Shown here one piece after another: positions 25,101-34,505 of a stretch of DNA of 64,000 nt. Location of the stretch: assembly GCA_029562645.1 (NCBI GenBank), contig JAKQUI010000084.1:1-64000 (forward strand), written 5' to 3'. The translations under genes were made by a program, and so were the position numbers. Origin of the DNA: Spirochaetota bacterium (lineage in GTDB: Bacteria > Spirochaetota > UBA4802 > JAKQUI01). The notes beneath the pieces are model-generated. The model had not been told where the DNA came from. It saw nothing but the letters and a program-made list of their open reading frames with translations, and did no database searches. Positions within the stretch are counted from its first letter, which is position 1. The number at the start of each line of letters is the position of its first letter.

Positions 25101-25510
25101 ACCATCGCCTTCTTGAAGAGCTCGCGGTCCTCGGCCTTTTTGATCGATTCGATCCCCGCGCCGATCAGCCGGACGCCGTACTTCTCGAAGACGCCCGACT
25201 CCGCAAGCGCGAGCGCGACATTGAGCGCCGTTTGACCGCCCACCGTGGGCAGCACCGCATCGGGGCGCTCGCGCTCGATGATCTTCTCCACGACGTCGGG
25301 GGTAATGGGCTCAATATAGGTTCGGTCGGCGAGGTCCGGATCGGTCATGATGGTCGCGGGATTGGAGTTCACCAGGACCACCTCATAGCCCTCCTCGCGC
25401 AGCGCCTTGCATGCCTGCGATCCGGAATAATCGAACTCGCACGCCTGTCCAATCACGATGGGGCCGGAGCCGATGATGAGGATCTTACGGATGCTGGTGT
25501 CCTTGGGCAT
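22178..25510 (-). CDS. carB: Carbamoyl-phosphate synthase large subunit
   Basis: 1110 residues, slightly longer than the usual ~1070. It makes carbamoyl phosphate from bicarbonate, ammonia (from CarA) and two ATP, for pyrimidines and arginine. Both halves are present: the first ATP-grasp domain after [17 protein letters not shown], the second after [15 protein letters not shown]. Then comes the C-terminal MGS-type allosteric domain (about 970-1100). GAGGT precedes the ATG. carA is not adjacent. Its neighbour pyrR suggests control by pyrimidines. Confidence 0.97.
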   Translation of the reverse strand: MPKDTSIRKILIIGSGPIVIGQACEFDYSGSQACKALREEGYEVVLVNSNPATIMTDPDLADRTYIEPITPDVVEKIIERERPDAVLPTVGGQTALNVALALAESGVFEKYGVRLIGAGIESIKKAEDRELFKKAMVKLDLYVPESGLASTVDEALAVLERIKLPLIIRPAFTLGGTGGNIVYNREEFVELVRKGLDESPISQVLLEESVIGWKEYELEVMRDKKDNVVIICSIENFDPMGVHTGDSITVAPQQTLTDREYQAMRDAAIRIIREIGVDTGGSNIQFAVDPADGRMMVIEMNPRVSRSSALASKATGFPIAKIAAKLAIGLTLDEIPNDITRETPASFEPTIDYVVVKVPRWAFEKFEGADPRLGPQMKSVGEAMAIGRTFKESLQKALRSLENDRYGLGADGRKDLAALCAGMDEGKRRDVIEKNLVNPMEGRIFYIKYALSLGWSVARINELTGIDPWFLEQLREIVLAEEAFVGDFRANGLSRENVTAMKRLGFSDVQLGYLTSADALAEIDAKGPSHQREYSLTLKRRESDVRAFRFENGIVPGYRLVDTCGGEFEARTPYYYSSYDDQDEARDSGRRTVMILGGGPNRIGQGIEFDYCCCHASFALRDMGIESIMVNSNPETVSTDYDTSDRLYFEPLTLEDILHIYRREKPEGVIVQFGGQTPLRLAKSLMENGVRILGTSPDSIDRAEDRERFADVVRKLDLLQPDNGIAFAQDEAIAVAERIGYPVLVRPSYVLGGRAMSIIYDKSSLIEYINTAVQLSPEHPILVDRFLDDATEVDVDAICDGESVYVGAIMEHVELAGVHSGDSACVIPPLTIDKPMRDRIAETTEALAFELGVVGLINIQFAIKDDDLYVLEVNPRASRTVPFVSKTKGVPLAKIAVRVMLGEKLRDFGLGRIKSIPYISVKEAVLPFNKFPGVDTILSPEMKSTGEVMGVSRFFGEAFYKAELAAGDRLPVAGTVLLSINRKSQPEILSEVRLLFESGFRLVATEGTAQYYADHGITCERVRKVSEGRPNILDLVKNGELDLIINIPAGKEPKSDAYIIRQSAVRYHIPIVTSESAARAAIHGMIVVGRTGVLSVRSIQEYHEDVKNSQ

Positions 25511-25638
25511 TCAAACCTCGCGGGGGAGCGGCAAATTGTGCGATGGTGACCATGCCTCGGAAAGCTGTCAATGACGAAACGGCGAATTATCGTATGTATA
25601 GTGCGACTAATGGGAAATGTTACATGCGCGTAACAAAC

Positions 25639-26301
25639 CTAGAACGCGGTGAGCGCGGCGCGGATGAAGCTGGTGACCGGGGCCTGCTCGCGGCTGTCCT
25701 CGATCGTCTCGCGGATTTCCTTGATGAGGTCCTCGGCATTGTCATGCATGGTGTCGCGCGAGACGAGCTTGCCGAGCGTCCCCTGCCCGGTGTTGATCTT
25801 TTCGGTGATCATGCGGAGGTTGCTGATCGCCTCGCGGATATCGTGCCGGTTCTCCTCGACGAACTCCGAGATGAGCCCGAAGGGATCACCCAGCGCCGCC
25901 CCCTCGAGGCTCTCCCGTGTGGTCACGACCGCGTACTCGCGCCCCTTCTCGAAACCCACCCCGGGCGAGATCGCCACGTACTTGCCGCCGAGCGCGCTCT
26001 CGCTTTTTATCTTTATCTTGTAGTTCGAGTAGAGGGTGAAGGTGTTGAACATCTTGAGCTTCACCCACACCATGTTGGTGCTGCGCAGCTGGATGTCGTC
26101 CACCTTGCCGGACATCACCCCGTTGATCTTCACCTTGTCGTCGCGATTGAGCCCCTCCACGTCGGGAAAGAGCACCGTGATATAGTAGTAGTCCTTTCGG
26201 TTGTCGAAGATCTTCTCGCTCATGAGGATGGTGTAATACCCCAGCACCGCGAGCGCGACGAAGAAGATGAGCCCAACGGAGATTTCGGTTTTCAGGTTCA
26301 T
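25639..26301 (-). CDS. mlaD: MlaD-type MCE domain protein
   Basis: 220 residues: one N-terminal transmembrane helix (about 7-25), then the MCE domain (VLFPDVEGLNRDDKVKINGV, continuing to about residue 115) and a helical C-terminal part. MCE hexamers bind phospholipids between inner and outer membrane. It is the third gene of mlaE-mlaF-mlaD. No MlaC or MlaA partner is next to it; carB follows in the same direction after 128 bases. Confidence 0.9.
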   Translation of the reverse strand: MNLKTEISVGLIFFVALAVLGYYTILMSEKIFDNRKDYYYITVLFPDVEGLNRDDKVKINGVMSGKVDDIQLRSTNMVWVKLKMFNTFTLYSNYKIKIKSESALGGKYVAISPGVGFEKGREYAVVTTRESLEGAALGDPFGLISEFVEENRHDIREAISNLRMITEKINTGQGTLGKLVSRDTMHDNAEDLIKEIRETIEDSREQAPVTSFIRAALTAF

Positions 26302-26331
26302 TGCCCGATTCGTCGCTCCTTTCCCGCCGCG

Positions 26332-27078
26332 CTACACCACCGGGATGGGCCCGGCGAGGCTCCCGGTTATGAATTGCCGCACTATCGGATTCTCCGTGTT
26401 GCGAATCTCGTCCGGCGTCCCGCACTGGATGATCTCGCCCTGGTAGAGCATCGCGATCCGGTCGGCGATCGCATAGGCGCTCCCCATGTCGTGCGTCACC
26501 ACCACCGAGGTGATGTTGTACTCGCGCTGCATGCGCCGAATGAGCTGGTCGATCACGCTGGTCATCACCGGATCGAGCCCCGACGACGGCTCGTCGTACA
26601 GGATGATCTCCGGGTTGCGCACCAGCGACCGCGCGAGCCCGGCGCGCTTGCGCATGCCGCCGCTGATGTCGGCGGGCATCTTATCGCGGGCATCCGTCAA
26701 TTGCAGCATGTGAAGCTTTTCAGCAACAATTTTTTCGATTTCGTCGGGCGGATGGAGCCGGTGCTCCACCAGGGGCAGCGCGATATTGTCGCCCACCGTC
26801 ATCCAGTTGATGAGCGCGCCCGACTGGAAGAGCACCCCCATCTTCTCCCTGAGCGCGGTCTTGACCCGTCGCTTCGCGCCGTTCATCTTCACGCCGTCGA
26901 TGATCACGTCCCCGCCGTCGGGGTCCACCAGGCCCGCGATGTGCCGCAGCGAAACCGTTTTCCCCGTCCCCGACTGGCCGATGATGACGAAGGTCTCGCC
27001 GCGCTCGATGCGCATCGACACGCCCTTGAGGACCGCGCGCGTATTGTAGTACTTGTAGACGTCGACAAACTCTATCAT
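26332..27078 (-). CDS. mlaF: MlaF-type ABC transporter ATPase
   Basis: 248 residues. Walker A GQSGTGKTVSL, signature ISGGMRKRAGLARSL, Walker B IILYDEPSSGLDP and the H-loop THDMGSA are all present. It powers lipid movement by MlaE/MlaD at the inner membrane. I chose the ATG at 27078, which shares one base with the mlaE stop (TGATG); the GTG at 27081 is also possible. Confidence 0.95.
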   Translation of the reverse strand: MIEFVDVYKYYNTRAVLKGVSMRIERGETFVIIGQSGTGKTVSLRHIAGLVDPDGGDVIIDGVKMNGAKRRVKTALREKMGVLFQSGALINWMTVGDNIALPLVEHRLHPPDEIEKIVAEKLHMLQLTDARDKMPADISGGMRKRAGLARSLVRNPEIILYDEPSSGLDPVMTSVIDQLIRRMQREYNITSVVVTHDMGSAYAIADRIAMLYQGEIIQCGTPDEIRNTENPIVRQFITGSLAGPIPVV

Positions 27079-27881
27079 CACTCCTTTCCGTAGAACACCG
27101 CGGTGATAAAGTAGCCGATGATGAGCACCATGAGAAACGAGATGACCACCGCCTCGCGCGTCGCCTTGCCCACGCCCAACGCGCCGTTGGTCGCCCGCAG
27201 TCCCTGCGCGCAGCTCACTCCCGATATGATGAGCCCGAAGATGAAGGACTTGAGGAGCCCCGTGTAGACCGCCTTGAAATGCAGCGATTCGAGCACGTGC
27301 GAATAGTACACCTCCCAGGAGACCTGGAGCTGGTAGTTCGCCACCACCCCGCCGCCCAGGGTGCCCAGCGCATTGGTGTACACCGTCATGATCGGCACCA
27401 TGATCGCCATGGCGACCACCCGCGGCATCACCAGAAATTTCACGGGGCTGATCGACATCATCTGCAGCGCGTCCACCTCCTCCGACACCGTCATGGTGCC
27501 GATCTCCGCCGCCATGGCCGATCCCACCGACGCCGTGAGGATGATCGCGGTCATGAAGGGCCCCATCTCGCGCGTCATGGTGGCGATGATCACGTTGCCG
27601 ATGAGCGCCTCCTGCTTGAAGGCCTTCATCTCGATGCCGGTCTGCAGCGCCACGATCATCCCCGTGAAGAGGGCTACGACGGACACCACGAAGAACGTCT
27701 TCACGGCCGCGATATACATCTGCTTGAGTATCTCGCGGCGCTTGCTGAAGACGTTCTTCGTGTAAAATCCCGCCTGAAGCAGGAGGACGAGCGTGTAGCC
27801 CGTCAGCTCGATCGTATCGACGATCCGCTGCCCCACATAGCCGAATAGCCCGAAAAAGCTGTGTATAAACTTGATGCTCAT
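27078..27881 (-). CDS. mlaE: MlaE-type permease
   Basis: 267 residues with the MlaE signature (EMGPFMTAIILTASVGSAMAAEIGTM, shown only in part here: GSAMAAEIGTM) and five to six membrane helices. First gene of the mla operon. The family exchanges phospholipids with the MCE protein and keeps the outer membrane asymmetric. It implies a diderm cell. Confidence 0.95.
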   Translation of the reverse strand: MSIKFIHSFFGLFGYVGQRIVDTIELTGYTLVLLLQAGFYTKNVFSKRREILKQMYIAAVKTFFVVSVVALFTGMIVALQTGIEMKAFKQEALIGNVIIATMTREMGPFMTAIILTASVGSAMAAEIGTMTVSEEVDALQMMSISPVKFLVMPRVVAMAIMVPIMTVYTNALGTLGGGVVANYQLQVSWEVYYSHVLESLHFKAVYTGLLKSFIFGLIISGVSCAQGLRATNGALGVGKATREAVVISFLMVLIIGYFITAVFYGKE

Positions 27882-28020
27882 TCCGCGTTACATTTCATCG
27901 ACGCCGGGTGCATGTTGACATATCATAAAAGAAAGATGAATATTGTGTTCAAATGCGCATCCCATCCGCGTCCGGACGAACCGGTATGATATTCGTATCA
28001 TCCGCACGGTTATTTGCAAG

Positions 28021-29685
28021 TTAAAAAACGGCATGCCGATAGCCGTACAGGTTCGCGCGGTCACGCGACAGCGCATCGAAACCTTCAACGCCGCGGTGGA
28101 AGACGATATCGTCATCGAAACCGCCGCCGGGCGCCCAGGCCGTCGCGCCGAGCGTCGGTGTATCCGCGGCCCCATCGACGGCGATCGCCGCGCCTCCCAG
28201 GCCCACGGGAATCCAAAACAGCCGCACGTACCGCCCGCGCTCGTCGTTTATATACGCGAACATCGACAGGAGAACGGACAGCTCGGTGATCCTCCCGTGT
28301 GCGCGGCCGTATGAGATCAGGAAGGGCACCTTGATGTAGAGGAAATCATCACCCCATCGCTGATAGTACAGACGCAACAGCAATCCCAGACGCTTCTCGC
28401 CGTCGGCGAGGCGACGGTATTCGAAGAGCGTCCAGAACGGCTGATAGAGCCGCTCGTAGCCGTCCGGGTCCCGAAATGGCAGGATGGAGAGCATGTTGAA
28501 GGCGACGTTGCCGCGATCGTCGTACTCGTACTGGAACAGCGGCCACAGCTTCCAGTATCGCCATGATTTGCCATACACCGGACTGGACGCGAGCTTGTAG
28601 TCCCGCTTGAAATGCCAGAAGATCAATGCGTAGAAGTTGTATTCGGACTCGAGCCGCCGATTGAATTTCTGAAGCGAAATGTAAAGCGGCGTGATGAAGC
28701 GCGTTCGCTGATGCTCCCGCTCATAGAGCCCATAGAAGGGGAAAAATATCCGCTTCTTCACGAAGGGACTCAGGGAGTCGTGGTATTGAACCAGGGGCCA
28801 TGGGAAATTGACCTCGAAGGCGCCGCTGCCGCGATCGTACCCCCACGAGAAGAACGGCCACAGGAGCGTGCTCGAATTGACCTTGTCGGACTCGTTCCAC
28901 CGCCGGCCATAAAACGGCAGCACGAAGAGGGTCTTCTGCACATCATCACGCAGGTACACCTTCGTATAGTTGAAAAGAAGGAGTACGTTGTACGCATCGT
29001 ACCGGTCCTTTTTGTAGCTGTGCGCGTAAAACGGAAGAACGCGCACGTCGTCGCGCTTGGGATTTGCGCCCCGCTGGATGAGCGGCCACAGGATTCCCCA
29101 GGCCTGGTATTGCCGGTTCTCATAGTCGACGTACAGCGGGATAAACGACAGCACGAGTATCCCCAGCGTCGTCCACGACACCGGCCAGGTCGGCGGGTAG
29201 AGGAAAAAGAGCGCGAATCCCGGAAACAGCACCGTATCGATGCGGTCCTGCCCGAGCTTGTTGTACACCCGCCTGCCGAAGGGCCAGAACATGAAATAGT
29301 TCTCCTTCTGGTCCGAGGAATGCCCCCAGTACAGGAAGGGGAAGAAGGCGAAATCGTAATCGTGGAGACCGCTGCGATGTCGATGGTCCACCGAATCGAC
29401 CAGCCCGAAAAGCGATTTCCACTCCGTGGTGCGGGGGGTCTTGTATTTCCAGTAGACGATCGGCATCAGCGACGCCTCGAACACCCGGTCCCCATAGGTG
29501 TTGCGCAGGAAAAACGGCCGCACGGTATCGCTCACGAAACGCTTCGTCGTTTCGTGCTCGTAGAAGACCCACCACCAGTCATAGGATTGCGCGCCGAACG
29601 CGCCGGAACGCAGCGACACGATGGCGACCGCTATGAAGATAAGGGACCTGATGAGCGTTACTGGCGTTCGTGACACCGGAGGCAC
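28021..29685 (-). CDS. Large exported protein with WPF/LPF repeats, unknown function
   Basis: 554 residues. A hydrophobic N-terminal segment (IRSLIFIAVAIVSL) resembles a signal peptide. The rest is made of about twelve loose repeats. Each holds an aromatic-Pro-Phe or Leu-Pro-Phe/Leu turn (LWPLIQRG, VLPFYAHS, LLWPFFSWG, FFPFYGLY, ITPLYIS, LWPLFQYE, ILPFRDP) followed by a charged Tyr/Arg-rich strand. The spacing of roughly 30-45 residues and the alternating aromatic pattern suggest paired beta-strands, possibly an outer-membrane barrel. I recall similar unnamed proteins in other diderm anaerobes but no function. Monocistronic. Confidence 0.65.
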   Translation of the reverse strand: MPPVSRTPVTLIRSLIFIAVAIVSLRSGAFGAQSYDWWWVFYEHETTKRFVSDTVRPFFLRNTYGDRVFEASLMPIVYWKYKTPRTTEWKSLFGLVDSVDHRHRSGLHDYDFAFFPFLYWGHSSDQKENYFMFWPFGRRVYNKLGQDRIDTVLFPGFALFFLYPPTWPVSWTTLGILVLSFIPLYVDYENRQYQAWGILWPLIQRGANPKRDDVRVLPFYAHSYKKDRYDAYNVLLLFNYTKVYLRDDVQKTLFVLPFYGRRWNESDKVNSSTLLWPFFSWGYDRGSGAFEVNFPWPLVQYHDSLSPFVKKRIFFPFYGLYEREHQRTRFITPLYISLQKFNRRLESEYNFYALIFWHFKRDYKLASSPVYGKSWRYWKLWPLFQYEYDDRGNVAFNMLSILPFRDPDGYERLYQPFWTLFEYRRLADGEKRLGLLLRLYYQRWGDDFLYIKVPFLISYGRAHGRITELSVLLSMFAYINDERGRYVRLFWIPVGLGGAAIAVDGAADTPTLGATAWAPGGGFDDDIVFHRGVEGFDALSRDRANLYGYRHAVF

Positions 29686-29842
29686 CGTCGAGAATTATTC
29701 CGCATCGACGAGAGTAGGCGTGTGGAAAATTCACGCGTCAAGAATAATTTCCCGTGGAACGCATTCCCCCGGGCGGATTCGCCGCCGACATGGGACGATA
29801 CTCCCAACGGCTTTTTTATGGTATTTTCATAATTATTTATAT

Positions 29843-29871
29843 TTGACATGTCGATATATGCCCATTATACA
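29843..29871 (+). promoter_or_regulatory. Strong sigma-70-like promoter of flaA
   Basis: TTGACA (29843-29848), 17 bases, TATACA (29866-29871), in an AT-rich gap upstream of flaA. The start codon is 32 bases beyond the -10 box, leaving a short leader with GGAGG at 29891-29895. Confidence 0.8.
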
Positions 29872-29902
29872 TGTATTGATTATCACAAACGGAGGTTGTT
29901 GT

Positions 29903-30589
29903 ATGAAAAAGACGGCATTGATCGCGATCGCGCTTCTGTTGTGCGCCGGGCCCCTCTTCGCGCAGGACAAGAAGGCCCCCGACGCGAAAAAGGACGACAA
30001 GTCCGCAACCGACACCAAAGAGGCGAAGGATGTCGATCGCGGCGGCTATGCCGAGATGGTGCTTGAGGACTTCGAAACGACCTCCTACACCGATAAAAGC
30101 ATCTCGTTCCGCGTGACCAAGGACCAGAAGGCGGGCGTGGCCGTTCGCGACCAGTTTCCCGCGCCGACCCCGGGCTCGAAGAAATACCTCGGCGTGAAAT
30201 TCTACTCGAAGCGCGGCGATGTCCTCACCATCTATCCCGCGAAAAAGCTCATTATCGAAAAATACTGCCGGAGCCTGTCGGTATGGGTATACGGGAAGAA
30301 CTTCTCCGGCGAGCTTTCCATGTTGCTCCGCGACGGCACCGGCCAGAACCACCGCCTGGTGTTCGGGAAGCTCAACTTCCAGGGCTGGAAAAAGATGAGC
30401 GTGAAAATTACCGACCGCATCCCGCAAGAGGACAAGTACCTCTCGCAGAAGCGCTTCCTGGAGATCACCCAGATCATCTACGCGCCCGGGAACACCACGT
30501 CGCTGCCGATCTGGAACTATTTCTATCTTGACGACATCAGCGCCAGCGTTCGCGAAAAGTACATCGACAAGCAAAGCGACGAGTGGTAG
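29903..30589 (+). CDS. flaA: Flagellar filament outer-layer protein FlaA
   Basis: 228 residues. A Sec signal peptide ends at FAQ (about residue 20), as expected because spirochaete flagella lie in the periplasm. After a Lys/Asp-rich linker, the FlaA domain ends in the family's hallmark segments: LSVWVYGKNFSGELSMLL, LVFGKLNFQGWKKM and a late YLDDISA strand. FlaA forms the sheath around the FlaB core. The ATG at 29903 was chosen because it follows GGAGG and begins the signal peptide. This gene is the best taxonomic marker in the window. It has its own promoter and terminator. Confidence 0.92.
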   Translation: MKKTALIAIALLLCAGPLFAQDKKAPDAKKDDKSATDTKEAKDVDRGGYAEMVLEDFETTSYTDKSISFRVTKDQKAGVAVRDQFPAPTPGSKKYLGVKFYSKRGDVLTIYPAKKLIIEKYCRSLSVWVYGKNFSGELSMLLRDGTGQNHRLVFGKLNFQGWKKMSVKITDRIPQEDKYLSQKRFLEITQIIYAPGNTTSLPIWNYFYLDDISASVREKYIDKQSDEW

Positions 30590-30616
30590 GCGAAACCGAT
30601 CACCCGTGCCGCGAAA

Positions 30617-30643
30617 AACGGCGGGTCACCATGACCCGCCGTT
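30617..30643 (+). terminator. Terminator of flaA
   Basis: AACGGCGGGTCA and TGACCCGCCGTT form a perfect 12-bp stem with loop CCA, followed by CGTGTTTTCC. It lies 28 bases after the flaA stop. Confidence 0.8.
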
Positions 30644-30795
30644 CGTGTTTTCCAGGCCAGGCGCAATTCCCTCACATGGCCGTATTGCGCATCAACAAAT
30701 ACGACAACGACGCCTTCCCGAGAGCCAATACCACTCGTCACCCGGCTCATGGCGTCCGAATGAGGCGGCAATCGGGTGCGCGCCCGAATCGATCC

Positions 30796-32283
30796 CTAAT
30801 TGCGCAGCTTGATATACTCCATCTCCGCGGCGCCGATGACGCCCGCTGGCGCGAAGAGGCAATAGATCCCGGTTGACCGGTACGCGGCGTTACGGACCGG
30901 ATTGATACGGCTGGATATCACCTCGCCATCGACGATGAGGCGCGCGAATGCGCCGTCCTCGCTCTCGAGACGGTACTCGTGCCATTCCCCGGTGCGCAGC
31001 GGAATGCGCCGGCCGGACACCTCGACCTCCTCGTCGCCGATGACCACGGCGAAGACCTTCTCGCCCGGCATGCTGTTGGCGAACAGGGTGACCGGCGATC
31101 CGCCGGCGAACCGGGCCCGGGCGAGGATGACGAACGATCGCCCCGCCGGCGCCTTGCGGTACAGTCCCGCCGGCGCGCCGCCCGCGTGCGAGGCGTTGAA
31201 GACCAGCCGGTTGGCGCCCTCCCGGGAGGAAAAACTGACCGCGCCGGATCCGCGCTCGTCCACGTGCATCCAATTTTTCGGCGTATGCGAGTCGGTCCAA
31301 TCGGCGAACCGCTCGTCGAGCGACCAGCGCTCCTCCGTCTCCACGTCCTTGAAGCGGGACATGTCGATGGGCGCGAGGAACTTCCCGAAGATCCATCCGG
31401 CGTGGCCGCGCAGCGTCGCGACGCGGTACCAGTAATCGCGCACGTCCCCGACCTGGAAGGTGTCCATCGATTTTTCAAGCTGGATGAGTATCTCCCCCTT
31501 GTCGATCTTCGCCACCAGCGCCCCCCGCGTGTCCGGCGAATTGCGCATGTTCACGCTCTCCGAGTTGCACACGAAGAGGCGGCTGAACTCGGAGCTCGTC
31601 GGATATTTCCGCCCGAACTGGATGATGAGGTTCGCGAGAAAATCGTCCTTTTCCTTGATCTGCACCTCGCCGCGCTTCAGGGCGTCGAAGAGCATCTTCA
31701 CCACCTGCGCCAGATAGGTCGTGGAGGGATAGCGGGCGTGAAAGTTCGCGATCGAGCGAAGGAGACGATGCCCCTCGGTTCGTTCGATCTTCTGGAGCTC
31801 CTCGAAGTCGAGGTCCTCGAGAAAACGGCTGCCCTTGTACTTCGCCAGAAACTGGTTATAGAACTTTCCGCCGGAGACGATGCGCCCGCGCGAGCGACCG
31901 GCGGCAAGCGTGAGATCGCCGTCTATCGACTCGTTGATCGACGCCAGCTTGCGCGTGAGCTTCTCGCGGTAGTCCCTGATGCGCTCCGGCTTCGCGTCGC
32001 CCGCCTGCTCGCCCAGGACCGACAGTTCGTCATCGTATTTGCGCTCGAGCTTCTCGGCATAGCGGTTGATGGAGCGGCAGCGGTAATAGTACGCCTTCTC
32101 GGCCTGTTCGTAATCGAGGGTCCCGACGAGCCGGTTGAGCAGGCGGATGGCGTCGTCGTAATCGCCGTCCTCGTAATACCCGATGGCGGTATCGACGGAC
32201 TTCCCCTTGAACAGTTTGATCCCTACGGCCACCAGCGCCAGCGCAATCACGACCGCGATGGCCGCCTTTACTGCGAGTTTCAT
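30796..32283 (-). CDS. Membrane-anchored SH3-domain protein with lectin-like C-terminus
   Basis: 495 residues. An N-terminal transmembrane helix (about 5-25) is followed by TPR-like helices (DTAIGYYEDGDYDDAIRLLNR) and a helical middle. Near residues 235-310 lies an SH3 domain (ESVNMRNSPDTRGALVAKI ... GHAGWIFGKF). The C-terminal ~160 residues are beta-rich, with the layout of a laminin G/concanavalin-type domain (WHEYRLESEDG). Function unknown; cell-envelope binding is likely. It is 15 bases downstream of apgM in the same direction. Confidence 0.7.
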   Translation of the reverse strand: MKLAVKAAIAVVIALALVAVGIKLFKGKSVDTAIGYYEDGDYDDAIRLLNRLVGTLDYEQAEKAYYYRCRSINRYAEKLERKYDDELSVLGEQAGDAKPERIRDYREKLTRKLASINESIDGDLTLAAGRSRGRIVSGGKFYNQFLAKYKGSRFLEDLDFEELQKIERTEGHRLLRSIANFHARYPSTTYLAQVVKMLFDALKRGEVQIKEKDDFLANLIIQFGRKYPTSSEFSRLFVCNSESVNMRNSPDTRGALVAKIDKGEILIQLEKSMDTFQVGDVRDYWYRVATLRGHAGWIFGKFLAPIDMSRFKDVETEERWSLDERFADWTDSHTPKNWMHVDERGSGAVSFSSREGANRLVFNASHAGGAPAGLYRKAPAGRSFVILARARFAGGSPVTLFANSMPGEKVFAVVIGDEEVEVSGRRIPLRTGEWHEYRLESEDGAFARLIVDGEVISSRINPVRNAAYRSTGIYCLFAPAGVIGAAEMEYIKLRN

Positions 32284-32298
32284 GTCCGATCCTCCGTG

Positions 32299-33522
32299 TT
32301 ACCCAATATGCCCCGCGATGAGATGCTCGATGAGCCGGTGCCCGTCCTCCACCACGATACCGGTGCGCGCCGCCTCAGGCTCGGAGAAGCCGCGCACACC
32401 GTCGCGTGATGCGCCATCGCGTTTCGCGTCGAAGATGCAAAACGGCACCGGCGCGGCCGAGTGCGTCCGGATGGCGATCGGCGTGGGATGGTCGGGCATC
32501 ACCAGGACGGCGTAATCGTCATATCGCGCCATGCCCGCGAGGACGCGGCCCACCACGCGCGCGTCGAAATCCTCGATGGCGCGCAGCTTGTGCTCCAGAT
32601 TGCCCTCGTGGCCGGACTCGTCAGGCGACTCCACGTGCAGGAACACGAAATCGTCCGTCTCAAACGCGGCGATGAGGGCATCGGCCTTCCCCTCGTAATT
32701 CGTGTCGATATAGCCGGTGGCCCCCGGCACGCGCAGCGGCGTAAGCCCGGCCGCGCGTCCCAGCCCGTGGATGAGGTCCACCGCCGATATGGTGCGACCC
32801 GTGATGCCGAAGCGCTCGGCGAGCGTGGGCATGGACGGCTTGCGCCCGCCGCCCCAGAGCCACACGGACGTGGGCGCGCCCCGCATGCGCGCGGCGGCAT
32901 CGGCGATCCGTTTCGACGATGCGATCACTCCGCGCGAGAGGTCCATGATCTCCCGTAGGAGCCCCGCCCCGTCGCCGGCGGGAAGATACGGCGCGCTGTC
33001 CTTGCCCTGGATATCGTGCGGCGGCGTCGTCGCGGGCAGCGACGAATGCGGATAGCCGCGCCACACCAGCAGGTGCCGATACGAAACGCCCGAATAGAGC
33101 TCGATCCCGGGAAACGCACGCGCGGCGCGGAGCTCGTCAATCACCACCTTGCCGAAATCGGACTCGATGTGCCCGCCGCTGAAATCGACCATGGTCCCGC
33201 TCTCGTCGATCCGTACGATATTGCAGCGGAAGGCCACATCGTCGCGCCCGAGTTCGATGCCCATATTGAGCGCCTCGAGCGGCGCCCGCCCGGTAAAGTA
33301 CACCCGCGGGTCGTAGCCCATGATGGACAGGTTCGCCGTGTCGCTCCCCGGGTCCATCCCCGGCGGTATGGTGCGCGCGAGGCCAAAGGTGCCCCGCCGC
33401 GCCAGCGAGTCCATGTTCGGCGTCCGGGCGGCCTCGAGCGGGGTTTTGCCGCCCAGCGCCGCGATGGGCTCATCGGCCATGCCGTCGCCGATGAGGACCG
33501 CGATCTTCCGGTTGCTACTCAT
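32299..33522 (-). CDS. apgM: Cofactor-independent phosphoglycerate mutase, archaeal type
   Basis: 407 residues of the alkaline-phosphatase superfamily. It interconverts 3- and 2-phosphoglycerate in glycolysis. Metal-binding and catalytic blocks: IGDGMAD, DPGSDTANLSIMGYDP (catalytic Ser), HVESPDESGHEGN and VMPDHPTP. The start at 33522 follows AGGATA; a TTG at 33546 would add eight residues. It overlaps the upstream SAM-hydrolase gene by eight bases. Confidence 0.92.
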   Translation of the reverse strand: MSSNRKIAVLIGDGMADEPIAALGGKTPLEAARTPNMDSLARRGTFGLARTIPPGMDPGSDTANLSIMGYDPRVYFTGRAPLEALNMGIELGRDDVAFRCNIVRIDESGTMVDFSGGHIESDFGKVVIDELRAARAFPGIELYSGVSYRHLLVWRGYPHSSLPATTPPHDIQGKDSAPYLPAGDGAGLLREIMDLSRGVIASSKRIADAAARMRGAPTSVWLWGGGRKPSMPTLAERFGITGRTISAVDLIHGLGRAAGLTPLRVPGATGYIDTNYEGKADALIAAFETDDFVFLHVESPDESGHEGNLEHKLRAIEDFDARVVGRVLAGMARYDDYAVLVMPDHPTPIAIRTHSAAPVPFCIFDAKRDGASRDGVRGFSEPEAARTGIVVEDGHRLIEHLIAGHIG

Positions 33523-34297
33523 AGCGTATCCGTATCCTGTCTTCAATGTTTACGCCAAATGTTTCGGCGAGGGACTCCTCGCGCATCGCAATCTCGACGA
33601 AACCCGAGCTCCCCGGGAGAATCCCGATCCCGTGTTCGGGAATGTCCGCATAGGTCCGCACCGGTTCCGCCGGAACGCCCTCGTCGCCGAGGATGATCTC
33701 CCACGCCGCGCCGTCGATTTCCGAAAGCACCGCGTTCGGTATCGCGAGCGCGACATTTCCAAAGCGATCGACATGCGCGACCGGCGCGTCGATCGCCTGT
33801 TCATGCCGATCGAAGTTCGGGAAGGGCAGGCGGACAAACGACGTCACGCGGTCCGCGAAGAGGGCCGGCGCGTGGCCGCGGGCGATATTTGCCGCCACCG
33901 GGCCGAACACGTCCCGTCCATGGAAGGTCGCCGCCGCATCGGGATACTGCTCCATGCGAATGGAGAAGACCTCGAGCTCGTCCGAAGCGACGGCGGAGAG
34001 AATGCCGTTGTCCGGAAGCACATACCAGTACGATCCGTCCCGCGCCACCAGGCCCCGGCGGCCGGTGCCCACCCCGGGATCCACCACGACCATGAACACG
34101 GTCCCCGCCGGGAAGTACCCATGAACGGAACGCAGGACAAATTGCGCATTGAGCACCGAGTACGGGGCCACCCCATGGGAGACGTCGATGATCTCGGCGG
34201 CGGGATGAATGGATTTTATCGCGCCCTTGACCGCACCGACAAAAAAATCACCGGCCCCGAAGTCCGTTATGAGCGCGATTACGCGATTGATGGCCAC
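33515..34297 (-). CDS. SAM hydrolase (DUF62 / SAM hydroxide adenosyltransferase)
   Basis: 260 residues. Family motifs ITDFGAGDFFVG, VVDPGVGTGR, TFHGRDVFGP and HVDRFGN. Relatives cleave S-adenosylmethionine with water (or halide in a few cases) to adenosine and methionine. The Asp-Arg-His triad typical of the hydroxide-using group appears present. Translationally coupled to apgM. Physiological role unknown. Confidence 0.9.
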   Translation of the reverse strand: MAINRVIALITDFGAGDFFVGAVKGAIKSIHPAAEIIDVSHGVAPYSVLNAQFVLRSVHGYFPAGTVFMVVVDPGVGTGRRGLVARDGSYWYVLPDNGILSAVASDELEVFSIRMEQYPDAAATFHGRDVFGPVAANIARGHAPALFADRVTSFVRLPFPNFDRHEQAIDAPVAHVDRFGNVALAIPNAVLSEIDGAAWEIILGDEGVPAEPVRTYADIPEHGIGILPGSSGFVEIAMREESLAETFGVNIEDRIRIRYE

Positions 34298-34505
34298 CCT
34301 CCCCCGTTCGATGCGGCGCCCTCGAAGCGATATATATCACGCGCAACCGACCGAATTATGTCAATAGCTTTTGCTGAAGCGCCGCCGAGCCCGCCGGCAA
34401 AATAACGAGCATGACGAAAAAAATGCTTGATGATATCGGTCTGAATGGGTATGTTATGTACGGTTCGGAGATCACTGATTGCGGGGTGCGCCGGACGGAA
34501 CTCCT

